From Aedes albopictus (lineage: Eukaryota > Arthropoda > Insecta > Diptera > Culicidae), in the NCBI RefSeq assembly GCF_035046485.1, contig NC_085137.1, positions 317,666,239-317,730,238 on the forward strand: a stretch of 64,000 nucleotides of DNA, given 5' to 3'. Shown here in pieces: positions 11,350 to 23,013 of this stretch. The notes beneath the pieces are model-generated. The model was given only the letters and a program-made list of their open reading frames with translations. It did not search any database and was not told the DNA's origin. Both the position numbers and the translations under genes were made by a program. Position 1 is the stretch's first letter. Each line of letters opens with the position of its first letter.

Positions 11350-12262
11350 AATGGAGAAACCAGATTTTTTTTCACTTTTGAACCGGTAAAAATATGTTAT
11401 TGTCCCGATTAGGAATCGTTCAGTTTTTATAATTTATTCTCATGGGAGATTGAACACTTGCATAAAATATGTGTTTGTGTGCACCGTTTTTCTCAACCGG
11501 TTCACTTTTGAACCGGTAAAATCAATAATTTCGTGAAACTGGTATTATACTGATGTTCTACATATTATTATGATAAAAGAGTGGAGAATACATTATTTGT
11601 TGAACCGGTTCGTTTAACTGATGCGTTTCTGAACCGGTGAAAATATTTAAATTATCTCGCTTGACGATAGTTTTATCACTTTTCATGGCAAACCTTCCAG
11701 AAAAATAATAAAATTAGTGATTTCAAAAACCGGTTCGCTAAAACGGTTCATTTTTTAACCGGTATAATCAAGAATTTCATCCCAGTAGTATTATGGTGAT
11801 ATTTTGCGTATTACGATAATAAATGGATGCCCATTCGTCAAGAAAACATGATTTTGGAAACCGATTCATCAAAATAATAAATAATGAACGGGTAAAATAA
11901 TTTTGCTGTACCGCTTGATAACCGTTGGAGATTCATGATTTATTTTAATGAACGATTAAACATAGGATCAAAAAAAGTGATAAGGAAAACCGGTTCGCTA
12001 ATCCGATTGAACTTTTGAAAAGTAAAAAATGTTCCACTTATGCTGTGTAAATTGAAAAGAAAATTTTAAAGAATGATAGATCAACGAGACTAAAAGATTT
12101 TGCAAACGGGCAGGTAATACCAATCTAGTTATGAACCGACTAAAATATACTATTGTCTAGTATGAGGAACGTTGAAGTTCTCTAATGTATTTTTTTTTTG
12201 TAATTGTTCATACGACAAAAAGAACCGGTTCGTTTGACCGATACACTTTTCAACCGACTTAA
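11350..12262. repeat. GAACCGGT-rich subterminal repeats
   Basis: The octamer AACCGGT or its variants (CCGGTTCG, GAACCGGTAAAA) recurs roughly ten times at irregular spacing in both orientations. This is subterminal repetition of the host TTAA element, perhaps transposase-binding, and is not coding. Confidence 0.65.
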
Positions 12263-12263
12263 G

Positions 12264-13447
12264 TACCGTCAAATGGGGTAACTTGCAACACTTTTCGACT
12301 TTGAAGCAATATCATTGAAAATCTAAGTATTTGAAACATACTGTGAAGCATCGTGTACACTAATTACCACGAGTAGAATACTATGCAGGATTTCATTTCC
12401 TAAAAAACGTTGCCACCTAATCAGGAAGAGCGAAATACATGCTTGTTGCAAGTTAGCCCATCTGTGGGGTAACTTGCAACACATGGCGTGAAGCTAAGTA
12501 AGCTACCATTAAACTGCACTAACATTCGAATTCTTGGTCATATTGTAAGTTTTTGATGTAATGCTTTGAAAAGATGTACACTAACCAACGGCAATACGAT
12601 TTTTTAGTAAAGGGTTGGTAGTTATTATAAGCGAGAGTATATCTTTTCTCTGCAGGTCTTACGTCCATCAAATATAAAACATACAAAATGTCAACGATGC
12701 TTAATGTAATTTGTTGGAAAGGTAAAGTGAGTAATCTTAAGGTAATTTTTAGTTTGAAGTGGTTGTTTGGGTACTCCAGCTAAAATAATATGAATTGGCG
12801 TTCAAATCCATTTTTTTTTAACATTAAATCCGTCAATTTGGGCATTCTATTGAAATGATTTACTCCATCTAGGTTCAGAATAGAGGTTAGTGATTGTTTT
12901 AGAACGTTCATCAACTAAATTAAACTTTCATCAAGGTGAAACATGAATATGATTTTAAAATATGGAAGTCCTTAAAAATGTTTTTCTGTCCGAAATATCG
13001 TGAAAGGAAAATGTATTATAGAAAGTTTTGCAATTTCAACTGTTGCAAGTTACCCTTTAGTGATTGTCAAATATGATAATGATTTTTTACATTACTGAGT
13101 CGATGAGTTTATCAAACTTTTGTCATTCAGTTGAGCTTACTATTAGATACCCTAACTGCACGGAAGGTCATTAGACTGATCGTACTTACCATAGGAGAGA
13201 GGTGAAGCACGATTTTCATACTTGTTTTATGTCATAAAATGAGCAAACCGTTTCAACAGTGTAGCTAAACAGTAAGCAAAGAAACAAATCTGATTTTTTC
13301 ACTAAAACGATCTTTGGTACAAATAATATTGATAACCGAAATGGTGGAGCATAATAGCTTTCATAATTATGTGAAAAAAGTTCACATTTAGTGTATGTAA
13401 TCGTGTTGCAAGTTACACCGCTGTTGCAAGTAACCCCGTTTGACGAT
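12264..13447. mobile_element. Nested TIR element (TACCGTCAAA...GGGGTAACTTGC)
   Basis: Left end TACCGTCAAATGGGGTAACT (12264) mirrors the right end AGTAACCCCGTTTGACGATA (13428-13447) with two or three mismatches. TTGCAAGTTA-type motifs repeat just inside both ends and at ~12447. No coding capacity. It sits inside the 5-kb TTAA element. Confidence 0.7.
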
Positions 13448-14479
13448 AATTTTATTTATTTATTTATTTTATCAAACATAACGTAGACTACATTTTCACT
13501 TATAACTACAGTATCGAACATTAGAAATGCCTAAAAGCCGTTTTCCCTTACAAACTATGTAGTCAACTTTAGATTCCCATATCTCAGATATTTCTCCACA
13601 TTTTAATCTTCAACAACTATTGAAAAATTTCGATGATAACTATTGATACAAAAATCACAGATAGGTTGAATTTTGACAATGCATCAATACGAAAAAACTA
13701 AAGCAAAAAATTGTTACTTCTTGTCATTATGGTGTTCTCGGCAAATTTGTTCCTTGTGTGATGACGAATAAATTTTATAAATAAAAATAAAAGTTAAAAA
13801 ATACCATAAATCAGAAATTATGCTTATGCGGTTCGTTATAAAGGATACATTGGAACAGTCATTGCAAAATTATGAGTCACTCTGTAACAATTATTAGTCA
13901 GTCAGTTCGCCATGCTATTCAAATGGAACCGACGCGACCCATAATTGTTGGTGACCCATGATTATAATATGATCGTATTTTAAAATTTAATTGTTTAAAT
14001 TTTTAGACTTCAGCTAGTTAAATTTTTATCCGATTAGTCACATCGTCATAACAGTAAAGAACCAAAAAAAATATGGACACGTTCAATGCTTCCAGTGAGT
14101 TATTCATTCTTTTAACGAAGCACTACTAGACAACGAACTAACTTGCAATGCCCAGTGGCATAGCCGAAATCTTTTCCTACGGTGACACTAGCCGCACGAC
14201 CACGAGGCCCCGAACTTAGTTTCGAGTTGGTGGGAGATTGACGTTGAAATATATTAAACATAATGATGAAAACTGTCAAATCAAAGGTCACGTGAAAGAT
14301 GTTCCTTCTTTTATTAAATGTACAAAAAGTAACCGATAATGTCCATGGGTTTTCCAGTAATCCAACTATACGACTATCTGATCAGTTATGTACTCGTCAT
14401 AGTGTGAATTATTAGAACAAATCAATTTGAAAAGAATCAAGACATTCTATAGAATAACTATAGTTATTTATTATTGAAT

Positions 14480-15700
14480 TACCCATGTTTACGGATATTC
14501 CGAATTCTCTGAGGACAAAACAAGTACAGTGGTCACAGGTTTATGAGTCGAAACACCCACCAAATACGAATTCAAATGTGCTTTTGATCGTTTTTTCAAA
14601 TGTTTATGAATGTTCCACCTACTGATATATAAGCCACAGGGGTCACTAATAAATCAGACGGAACATTGCTTCCTTCCTTAGATTACTAAAACAAATGAGT
14701 TTTTAAATCATCGTGGCGCTCTAGCGCAATTTTCAAAAATGGACTATTTTTACGGATGTTCCGGACAACTCGAAGGTCCATACAGTGGCCACATTTCCAA
14801 AATACTCACAAAAGTGATTTTATTCTCATATTATTGAAACAAACATGTTTGGAAAAAGTCGCGACGCTCTAGCACAATTTTCATGAATTGACCACTTCTA
14901 CGAATGTTTCAGATACCCCATCAAGTGGGTCATCTGATTTACAAAGCAATCACAGTAATGATTTCATCCTTAGGGCTTTCATACAGAAAAAGCGTTACGG
15001 AGAGGGTAGGGGGTCTTCAAAACCAGCAAAAACCGTGCCACTCTAGCGTATTTTTTATGAATTGACCACTTTTACGAATTTCCTGGATAAACCGAAGGTT
15101 CATCCAGTGGTCTTTCCGATTTATAAATCAGTCGCAACATTGATTTCAATCTTAAATTGCTGAAACAAATGAGTTCGGTAAAAAAATCGCGACAATCTAG
15201 CACAATTATCATGAATCGTTTCGGATACCCAAAAGGCCCATCCAGTGGTCACTCTGAGTTACAAACTAATCGCAATAGTGGTTTCATTCTTAGATTGCTG
15301 GAACAAATGAGTTTGGAAAAAAAACCTGCAACGACCTAGCACATTTTTTATGAGTTGACCCTTTTACGGATGTTCCAGATAACCCGAAGGTCCATCCAGC
15401 GGCCACTCCGTATTTTGAATCAGTCATAATATAGACTTTAACTTTTGGTTGCTAAAACAAACAAGCTTGGAAAAAACTGCGACACTGCGGCACAATTTCA
15501 ATGGTTTGGCCATTTTTACGGATGTTCCGGGTATCCCGAAGGCCAATTCAGTGGCGACACAGGCTTACAAACCAGTCGCAAACATGATTACATCCTTAGG
15601 TTATTGAAACAAATCACTTTAGAAAAAATCGCGACGCTCTAGTACATTTTTTATGAATTGACCACTTTTACGGATGTTCCGGATCTTCCGGCGGGTATCA
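14480..15700. repeat. Tandem array, ~147-bp unit, about eight copies
   Basis: The landmark TTTTACGGATGTTCCGGATA and its variants start near 14489, 14750, 14890, 15070, 15215, 15365, 15515 and 15667, each followed by CCGAAGGTCCATCCAGTGG, CAGTCGCAA, GAAACAAA and CGCGACGCTCTAGC. Units are 10-25% diverged with occasional deletions (15215 copy). It lies inside the TTAA element and shows no coding. Confidence 0.88.
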
Positions 15701-16360
15701 TATTGGCCATATTACTGGCCATGCTTATCCATGGTGTATTTTTGCACTGTGCTAGCTAATTAGCAACGAAATAAAATTGTTTTGGCTTTTTTGCACTTAA
15801 CAATTGAGTATAATCACTGCTGTTTGACCGAAAACACGTTAGGTACTATTTGGGGGCTCCTGGAATCGGTTCCAGGTACCAGAACCATTGCGGCAGTGGC
15901 CATTAATGTTTTTTCTATACATCCGACATTCAATATGCATCGCTTCCTGCAGTTAATATTTTGAATCAGTTTAAATATTTTGCTCAGTCAATTTAATTAA
16001 CAAAAATTTTCCAAAACTGATAAAATCGGATTATTGAGAACATACTGAAAAAAAAACTTTCAACTACACCAGATAAAATTGAAGCACATCTGAAGCCAAT
16101 ATAAATTATGTTTAGTTTGAATCATAATGTTATTTCGTCTTTGTGTTATAACAGGTTATAGAAAATTGCCTTATTCTGCTTGTAGTCGATTCCCGGTGGT
16201 CACTCCAGATTGACCTGGACCACTTCCGCCAAAAATCAAAATAGACTAGTATAGCTTTCATTTAAAACCAGTTGCAAAAGATTTGATCAAGGATTCGATT
16301 TTTAACAATCAAAACAAAACAGGTGTCACCTAGAGGTGACACTGGGCGTTGGAGAGTTAA

Positions 16361-17264
16361 GATTCGACTATCAAAAGTGCAGTAACAATCATATGCGACT
16401 GTAAAATTGAATATACGATTTCTACGATTTCATTCACTTCGTATACGACGCAAGTGTGACGCACATGATCAATATACAACATTGTTATAGTTGTATAAGA
16501 TTTCGCCAATTTTCATCATACCTTTAGTTAGCAAGCTCGATTTAGCAGATTCATATAGGGTCTTGTACCATTTGGGCAGGTGTACCTATTTTGGGCACTT
16601 GCTGCTATAACTAAGTCAATTTCAAACCGATTGATTTGAAATTTTGTATAGAGTTAGGCACGTACAGTATCTAACTCTGTACAAAAATTCAAATCAATCG
16701 GTTGAAATTGACTTAGTTATAGCGGCAAGTGCCCAAAATAGGTACACCTGCCCAAATGGTACAATACTCTACGATGTGAAGCGTCGATTTCCACGATTCA
16801 AAGAAATCATATATACGATGCTAGCGAACTTGCAGCTTGACACTAAGAATGTATGTTTTTTTCACGATTCTATCCGATTCTGTGCAATCCTTCCGATAGT
16901 ATCTCGCACCTTTTATGATCGGAGATGACTATATGAAACAAAATCGCAATTGATATTTAATTTGGTATGAAATGCGGTTTTGCGCAATCATTGGCAACAA
17001 ATATACATATTATTATACAATTCTGATTCAGTATATGAAAATATACGATTTTTTCCACACAATGATTTACGATATGTGGTTGGCTGGGTGATTCCGTCGG
17101 TAGAATACCGACCAAACAATGTACCCGGCGGCGTATTCCGGCCCCACGGTAATGCAGGAGCAGCCGTGAGGGCCAAAGCGACGAGGCGATAGTCTGCAGC
17201 AAGAGTGAGTACAGTGCAGTGCCTAGGTCTAGTCCAAATATTCTCGCTTACACGCCACACACAC
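16361..17264. other. Unclassified TACGATTT-rich DNA
   Basis: ACGATTT motifs recur on both sides of the 5-kb TTAA element (10480-10640 and 16380-17080), so this may be one older unit split by the insertion. It encloses the MITE at 16556-16771. Short frames at 16980-17266 have no domain. Confidence 0.4.
16556..16771. mobile_element. Fold-back MITE, TAGGGTCTTGTACCATT family, copy 1
   Basis: Palindromic 216-bp element: TAGGGTCTTGTACCATTTGG at the left and its imperfect reverse complement ending ACTCTA at the right, with arms meeting around GTTAGGCACGTACAGTATC. Internal TTTTGGGCACTTGC is conserved with copies at 23014, 52035 and a half copy at 43053. A TA target is likely. Confidence 0.9.
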
Positions 17265-17668
17265 ACTCTTAGAAAATATCATGTAAATTTAAGTTCACTT
17301 GGATGCACATAAAAGGAGCGGCCCGTTTGACACAAATTTACGTCTTCTATCACAAATAAAGTCGAGCTAGCAATCGCTAGAGCCGAAGCGAGAGGTACAA
17401 CATATGTAAGTAAAAATAATGTACTGGTTTCGAACTCCGGTCCGCTGATTGAGAGGCACGTACTATACCCCTCGGCTATATCGCCAAGTTATGAGACAAA
17501 CGATAAATGTAAAACTGTTTCTACCTATCTGGTCAGATACGTTTGTTGATATCTTGTGCAAGCAACTCGAACTTACATGTTGGATGTAAAATTGAGTCAA
17601 ATTTGCCATTCAGTCATGAAATGTTTACGTACGTTGATGGTTTACGTCACGTGTAAATTCCTAATTTT
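17265..17668. mobile_element. MITE with ACTCTTA ends and internal tRNA-like block
   Basis: ACTCTTAGAAAAT at the left mirrors ATTTTTTAAGAGT at the right; subterminal CATGTAAATTTA and CACGTGTAAATTC also mirror. The centre carries a tRNA-like sequence (17421-17492). Non-coding. Confidence 0.6.
17421..17492 (-). repeat. tRNA-like sequence inside MITE
   Basis: Minus strand: CTTGGCGATATAGCCGAGGG (A-box like) then, after GTGCCTCTCAATCAGCGGAC, GGAGTTCGAAACC (B-box like). The tRNA arms do not pair well enough to call a functional tRNA. It is a sister of 10661-10736. Confidence 0.55.
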
Positions 17669-17759
17669 TTAAGAGTGCAGCTATATACACCCACACTCAC
17701 ACGCCACACTTGGAATTTTTAATAAAATGTTTAGAAATGTTAATATTCTTTGGTTTTCA

Positions 17760-18757
17760 TACTTAGTCCGTAAAGCCCCTCCGATTACCGACTGCACACT
17801 GCCAAAGATGGTCCTAAGCACCTCACGCTCGAACGCTTTGAATGCTTGCATGTCCTTCTCGAGGCCACATATGGTGCCCGTAGAGAAGCACCGGTCTTAT
17901 CAGTGTTTCGTATATGGTACATTTGGTGCGAGGGTGAATATTTTTCGACCGCAGATTCTTGTGGAGCCCATTTTAGGCCCGTCTACCACTGATGATTCTC
18001 CAGTAATGATGCGCCTTCGTATTTTATGGTTAACGCTATTGCCTGCCGTTAACAAGGACCCGAGTTTATAACATCCATGTCATCCTCAAAACAGACATAT
18101 TGGCCTGATTTCTGGAAAATCGTGCCCCAGCTGTTGAGCCCGGCTCGTCGCATACCACTTACAGGGCAATATTGAATGCCAGGTACGAGAGTCAATCACC
18201 CTGTCGTAGTCCCCGGCCAGTTTCAAATGAACTAGACAAATCTCACGAAACCCTTTCGCAGTTTTTTACACCGTTCTTCGTCATTTTGATCAATCTGGTG
18301 AGCTTCCCGAAAAAACAGTTATCGTTCATGATTTTCCACAGCTCTCTGCGGTCGACACTGTCGTACGCCGCCGTCTTGAAGACTATGAACAGGTGGTGCG
18401 TTTGGACCTGGTATTCGCGGCATTTTTAGAAGATTTTCTGCACAGTGAAGATCTGGTTCGTTGTCCAGCGACCGTGAACGGAGCCGGTTTTATAACTTCC
18501 CAAACTCATTTACACAAACTTTGGGTGAAATGCAACAACAGATAATCTGCGACATCACCTTGTAGGCGGCATTCAGAAATGTGATCGTTCAAAAGTTCTC
18601 ACACTCCAAGTTGTCACCTTTCTTCTGTAGATGCTATCGACTGTTGATTCTTGGACTGAGGGGTGCACACCGAAGGCTGCAAGGCCGAAAGAAACCCCCA
18701 AGTTGTCACCTTTCTTGTAGATTGGACAACTAACCCTTGTAGTGGAATTTTCCACAA
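17760..18757 (-). pseudogene. RTE-like reverse transcriptase, 3' part, highly decayed
   Basis: The minus strand keeps recognisable RT pieces in order: [12 protein letters not shown] (18700-18740), the AAYKVM-like stretch (~18560), KCREYQVQTHHLF-like (~18400), YDSVDRRELWKIMN (~18340), then block B and downstream remnants to ~17760. Many frameshifts and stops. It is the downstream half of one element whose upstream half lies at 20707-21060. A duplication of CCAAGTTGTCACCTTTCTT (18607 and ~18699) brackets a ~70-bp intrusion. Confidence 0.75.
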
Positions 18758-19733
18758 CATCTTTTTCTGCATCGCAAATTTATTATTTCCCACGAGAAAT
18801 AATGAATTATGCTTAGCTTAACGACAACGTGCCGACTTTTGGTTACCTGACCGGCCGATGTCATCTAACACCCCATGCGCGGCTCAAATTGACCACGCAG
18901 CATTAATTCGTGTGAACATGCTTTATTCTTTCCTCAGGTAATGTGTAACTTTTCTAACTAATAAAAATCATTCATTCAATGTCCAACAAGCAAAGTGTAT
19001 ATGTACATCGTGTCCTGATGACAGACCCGTGCGCCTTCTCCATTAATGTTCGCGAAGTACAGTACATGGCTGACCGTTGACCCGCGCCTTCTCCGTGATT
19101 AGTGAATTAGTGAAGCATGGTTAAGAAAGACTAAAGTGCAAAAAGGAACTAATAAGCCCCAGCGAATTCGAAAAACGACTTTCGCGGTGAACCTAGGTGA
19201 AGATATTTAAGCAAGTGCATCGTTTTAGATTACGCCAAGTCAATTATCAACGTTAAATTCCAGTTGATAACGTGAGATGAACAGTGTACGAAACCAGGAT
19301 TCCAGAGAATCAGTTATGTTTATATTTTGAGTCGCTGATGGACAATTCAAACTAGGTGTATAAACACAACAGTTGGGTGTCGCAAATGTGTTACTGCAGC
19401 ATGAACAAGTGAAACCTTGGATTCCAGATGATCAGTGATGTTTATATTTTGAGTCGCTGCTACATCGAGTACAGACACAACAATTGAGTGCAGTGGATAT
19501 GTTACTACAATTTCGTGTGGATCCGATCTCAGCAGTAAAACCGAAGCTAGTGTGCACCACGGGATGCCGTTCCAGCTGACAGTAAAGCTAAGTACCATTA
19601 TAAATGAAATAGTTCAAAAATTTAAAAATTGTGCGTTGTGATACCATTCAAGCATACATTCAGGTAATGGATTTTCCTTTCTAACAATTTGAAAAGCAAT
19701 CGTCAGTTTCTTATAATTTGAATAATATTATCA
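18758..19733 (+). mobile_element. Non-coding leader/LTR-like part of Ty3/gypsy fragment
   Basis: This lies between the broken RTE element and the gag start. No matching second LTR exists in the window, so LTR limits cannot be set. It contains an imperfect ~121-bp tandem duplication (19290-19410 and 19411-~19510) sharing GATTCCAGA and TTTATATTTTGAGTCGCTG. I infer the 5' leader or LTR of the retroelement that owns the following gag. Confidence 0.5.
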
Positions 19734-20706
19734 ATGAATCAGTTCGAAAAGTTAAAAAAGCTTCAATCAAACTTGAAAAAATCCATACATAATAAAATTT
19801 CGGACAAAACCTTGCAAGCAAAACTTGACATAAGCACTGCGTTGTACAACGAAATAGAAGCATTTTTAAAGGAAAATTGTGCGATTTTGGAGGAAACAGT
19901 TTTTACTAATATATGTAAAAACTCGCGTCTCTTTAATTACGAAATACAACAAATTGTTAATCAAAAAATTGCTGAAAACAAAATACAAAATAATTTAAAT
20001 TCGTCCAGTAGACACAGTTTGAAACGCGTTGCTAAGACTACGGTATTGTGTTCGCAGTTGCTGTTAGGCACAAGAAGAAAGAATCTACACAAATCCCCTC
20101 ATCATCATTCTAAACATAAGAAACGTTCAAATTCTACACAGCCTTTGACCATCGCTCCAAACACAGCAATGGCCTTCAATATTGCTACTGCTGCGCAGCT
20201 AGCGCAGTTGGTTCCAGCATTCGACGGTAAGCCGTCAGGATCAAAATCATTTATAGATGCGGTGGAATTAACTAAAACGATAGTGGCAGAGGCAAACCAC
20301 GCGAGTGCAATACAATTGGTACTTACGAAATTGACAGGAAGAGCAAGAGATTTATTCTCTGTAGCTCCTGCAACTTTAGATGAAATTATCCAGAAAATTA
20401 AGGATAATTTTAGCGAAACCGGATCATGCGATTTAGCCGCAGCCAATTTGAAAAATTTGAAATTAAAGAAAACTGATGATATGGTAAATTTTTCAAAAGA
20501 TGTCGAAAATCTTTGTGAAAACCTTGCTCAAGCGTACATTCGAGAGCAAGTTCCAGGAGATGTAGCTAAGAAATTGGCCCAAAAGCAAGCGATACAGACG
20601 CTAATTTCAAATTCACACAATTCTGAAACTAAAATAATGTTAAAAGTTGGCAAATTTACCACGGTACAAGAAGCTCTGAATGTTATGGTGGAAAATGAGC
20701 AAACAA
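19734..20706 (+). pseudogene. Gag fragment of a Ty3/gypsy-type retrotransposon
   Basis: About 324 codons open without interruption from the first ATG. Gag builds the cytoplasmic capsid of the element. An N-terminal Lys-rich helical region (MNQFEKLKKLQSNLKKS) leads to a basic linker and, from about residue 140, a capsid-like domain with VPAFDGKPSGSKSFIDAVEL and LTGRARDLF, the pattern of insect gypsy-group Gag. No zinc knuckle, protease or polymerase follows. The frame breaks off at ~20706 in the middle of the domain, where minus-strand RTE sequence resumes. It is plainly a truncated copy embedded in another element. Confidence 0.8.
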
Positions 20707-21060
20707 GCCACTTCCACTTCTCCGGTAGTTGTTTGGTCAACCTGGTCCGGACTATTAGTCGGTGCAGGCAGGAAAACTTTCCTGACCTATCTTGATGATT
20801 ACCATCCTTACCAGCTGGCCTATTGTTCTTGAGGTGCTGGATAGCTTCCTTATTTTCCTTATTTAGCTTCGTTGTTGCTCCCTGCTGTACTGACGTAGTC
20901 ATTTCTGTCGCTGTCTTGGTCCCCTATGTCTGCGCTCCCTGCACCATTCAGGTGTTTGTCGTAGTGCTGCTTCCGATCACCTCACGTCCGCCCGTCAAGA
21001 TTCTCCTGTTTTTGTTCCTGCACATTTTTGCTTGTGGCACGATGCGTTGAGCTTGTGATA
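20707..21060 (-). pseudogene. RTE-like element, upstream part of split RT
   Basis: The minus strand reads WKQHYDKHLNGAGSADIG (~20960), then in the next frame LNKENKEAIQHLKNNRPAGK and LHRLIVRTRLTKQLPEKWK, ending at ~20707. This is the endonuclease-RT linker and RT start. The continuation (CPIYKKGD) is found 1.95 kb away at 18740, so the gag fragment lies inside this element. Confidence 0.8.
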
Positions 21061-22165
21061 GAACTATCACAAAACTATCATGAAGTGACCCTTGTGAGCA
21101 GAGTTTCATATTGCTCATGTGTACTAAAATGTGACAGCGAGCCTCCCATCTGATTGTCTCCTAGCTCTTCATAATCGCAGTGTTCTGCGTTACTTGGAAG
21201 CTCATAAACCTGGTGGGTGCATAGCTCCCGGAGACCTCGTCTCATGCGCTGCGTGAGCTGTTGGTATTTAGGGTGAAAAATAACTTCTAGGTTACGAAAA
21301 ACCTCAACAACCTTTTCCGTACCCAAATCAAGTGTCTGATTGGCCTATCAAGGGGTTTTCAGATCATGCATCGCGGTGCACGTGGTGCACCACGAAGCCC
21401 TGACAAAGACACCGCGGCACTTCTAAAAGTGTGCCCTCACTTCAAAGTGCATACTCCAATTTATCGAAGGAATCAGAACAAGAGAGGCAACAATATTGGA
21501 AGAAGATGTTTTTGATACGTTTTTCTTAATAATTCGTCATGGATATTCAAAAAAAAAACTCGCATGTAAACTGAAAGTTAAATTGCAAGAGTGCACTATG
21601 GGGGATTCCCATACAAGCAGGCGGACAAAAATATTTTTATCACATTTCCGAGGATTTCTTAGTTTCCTGTAGTTGGTTCGGCCAAACCATATTGTTAATG
21701 AAGATTTTTGAGCATCTCGAGCAAGTTTTGAAAAGGGCGTATTTTAAATATGGCCGAACAACTGATAACACTAGTTTACAAAATAAAACGAAAGTCGTGA
21801 ACTTCCGTCAACGTTCAAAATTTTTGAAGCATAATTTATCACTGATTTCGAAACCGTGCTTCAAAATTTTTTAAGTAGAACAGTTTTTGAGGTTTAGCTC
21901 AATATCGAGTTTTTCAACTTTTTAAAATATGAAATTTAATAAAACTCAAATATGATGCGTTTTGTTCAACCAATTTTAAATCTTTTTGTATAAATTAAAA
22001 GCTGAATATAATCAGATTGATAAAGTTCAAGATATTGGCGAGTTTTGGGGTCAATCTCCTTAAATTTTAGCAACATTTCCAAAAATATTTTAAGAAATGT
22101 ATTTTTTTCAATAAGAAAAAAACCAATTTAAAAATTCTTTCTAAACGTTTATTTGATATATCATG
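21061..22165. other. Intergenic stretch, nothing firmly recognised
   Basis: Short palindrome GTGCACGTGGTGCACCAC near 21377-21394. The part nearest the RTE fragment (to ~21350) may still be its decayed upstream sequence on the minus strand, but no motif was clear. The rest is AT-rich, with no gene. Confidence 0.4.
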
Positions 22166-22385
22166 TGGAGCCTCGTAGCCGTGCGGTTAGGGTCACCAAG
22201 CTTATAATCGCACCATGATATGGGGTGAGGGTTCGATTCCTGCTTCGGGCGTTGAAACTTTTCGTGAGAATAGTTTCTTCCCCGTTTCCACTGGTGCATG
22301 CTCCGTTGTCCGTTGTCTAATGTTAAGTTTAAAACAGTCTGTACAGCCGAAAGCTGAAGACGTTGTCCGTGTCTTTCTTTTATAG
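22166..22385 (+). mobile_element. tRNA-derived SINE, second family
   Basis: GGAGCCTCGTAGCCGTGCGG (A box within TAGCCGTGCGGTTAG) and, about 45 bp on, GGGTTCGATTCC (B box) form an internal Pol III promoter. A non-tRNA body with CCGTTTCCACTGGTGCATGC and a T-rich end follow. A badly decayed relative is at 37321-37475. The family name is uncertain. Confidence 0.75.
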
Positions 22386-22660
22386 TAAAAAGTCAGCTCA
22401 ATTGGAGCATTGATTACGGAGAATGAGATGTGTGAAGTGAGCGACTTTGCTTAAAAATAGAACAAAAATCGATTTCAAATCATCAACCTTGTATGGAAAG
22501 TCGAAAAAAATTCCGCTCTACTCTAATTTTTTTCCTTCACATTTTCGAACTCAGGGCATGATTCTACACCAAAAATGATCATCACCTTACCGAGTTCAAA
22601 AATGCTGTAAACTAGTGTAATATATGAAAAGTTTGGATTTGTTTAATTTTATTCGATTTT

Positions 22661-22810
22661 TTTTTATCTGTATTAACGAGATTTTTAGCCCTAGGCTAGT
22701 TCATCTCGGGACCCACGCTTTATTTCCCTTCCGAAGGAAGAACTCACATTTTGCGAGTTTGTCGGGAGTGGGATTCGATCCCAGGTCCTCGGCGTGATAG
22801 TCAAGTGTTC
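22661..22810 (-). mobile_element. 5'-truncated tRNA-derived SINE, third family
   Basis: Antisense counterpart of 61011-61190. The minus strand has GATCGAATCCCACTCCCGAC (B box region), CTTCCTTCGGAAGGGAA and the GATGAACTAGCC end followed by an ATACAGATAAAA tail. It stops at ~22810 before the A box, so it is truncated. Confidence 0.8.
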
Positions 22811-22825
22811 TTATCTGATTTCTTA

Positions 22826-22885
22826 TTTTTTTTTAATTTTTTTTTTAATTTTTTTTTTATTATTTTTTTTTTAATTTTTTTTTTT
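22826..22885. repeat. T-rich low-complexity tract
   Basis: About six runs of 8-12 T separated by AA or A. It abuts the truncated SINE. Confidence 0.9.
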
Positions 22886-23013
22886 GTTTTCCTCACTTGG
22901 AATGATCAAAATATTGTGGATATATTAAATTTATTTTACCAAATTAGGATGATAGTGTGTTATAATACACAGAACACCTAGATTAAGTTGAAGAATGTAA
23001 ATATTGATTGAGA

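Larger units (their letters stand above)
11326..16356. mobile_element. 5.03-kb TTAA-flanked TIR element, non-autonomous
   Basis: TTAA (11322-11325) precedes CCCTCCAACGCCCA and the far end reads TGGGCGTTGGAGAG followed by TTAA (16357-16360). TTAA target duplication with CCC-type ends is the piggyBac signature, but the TIR is short and no transposase is present. Inside are GAACCGGT-rich subrepeats, a nested 1.18-kb TIR element and a ~147-bp tandem array. Just inside the right end is a 9-bp-arm hairpin GTGTCACCT/AGGTGACAC. Family assignment is inference. Chance TIRs are possible but unlikely given the exact TTAA placement. Confidence 0.7.

Noticed and set aside
19734..20706. An endogenous copy of an RNA virus
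   Set aside because: The frame has the layout of a Ty3/gypsy Gag capsid domain, not of a flavivirus, rhabdovirus or other viral gene. No other viral-like frame was recognised in the window.
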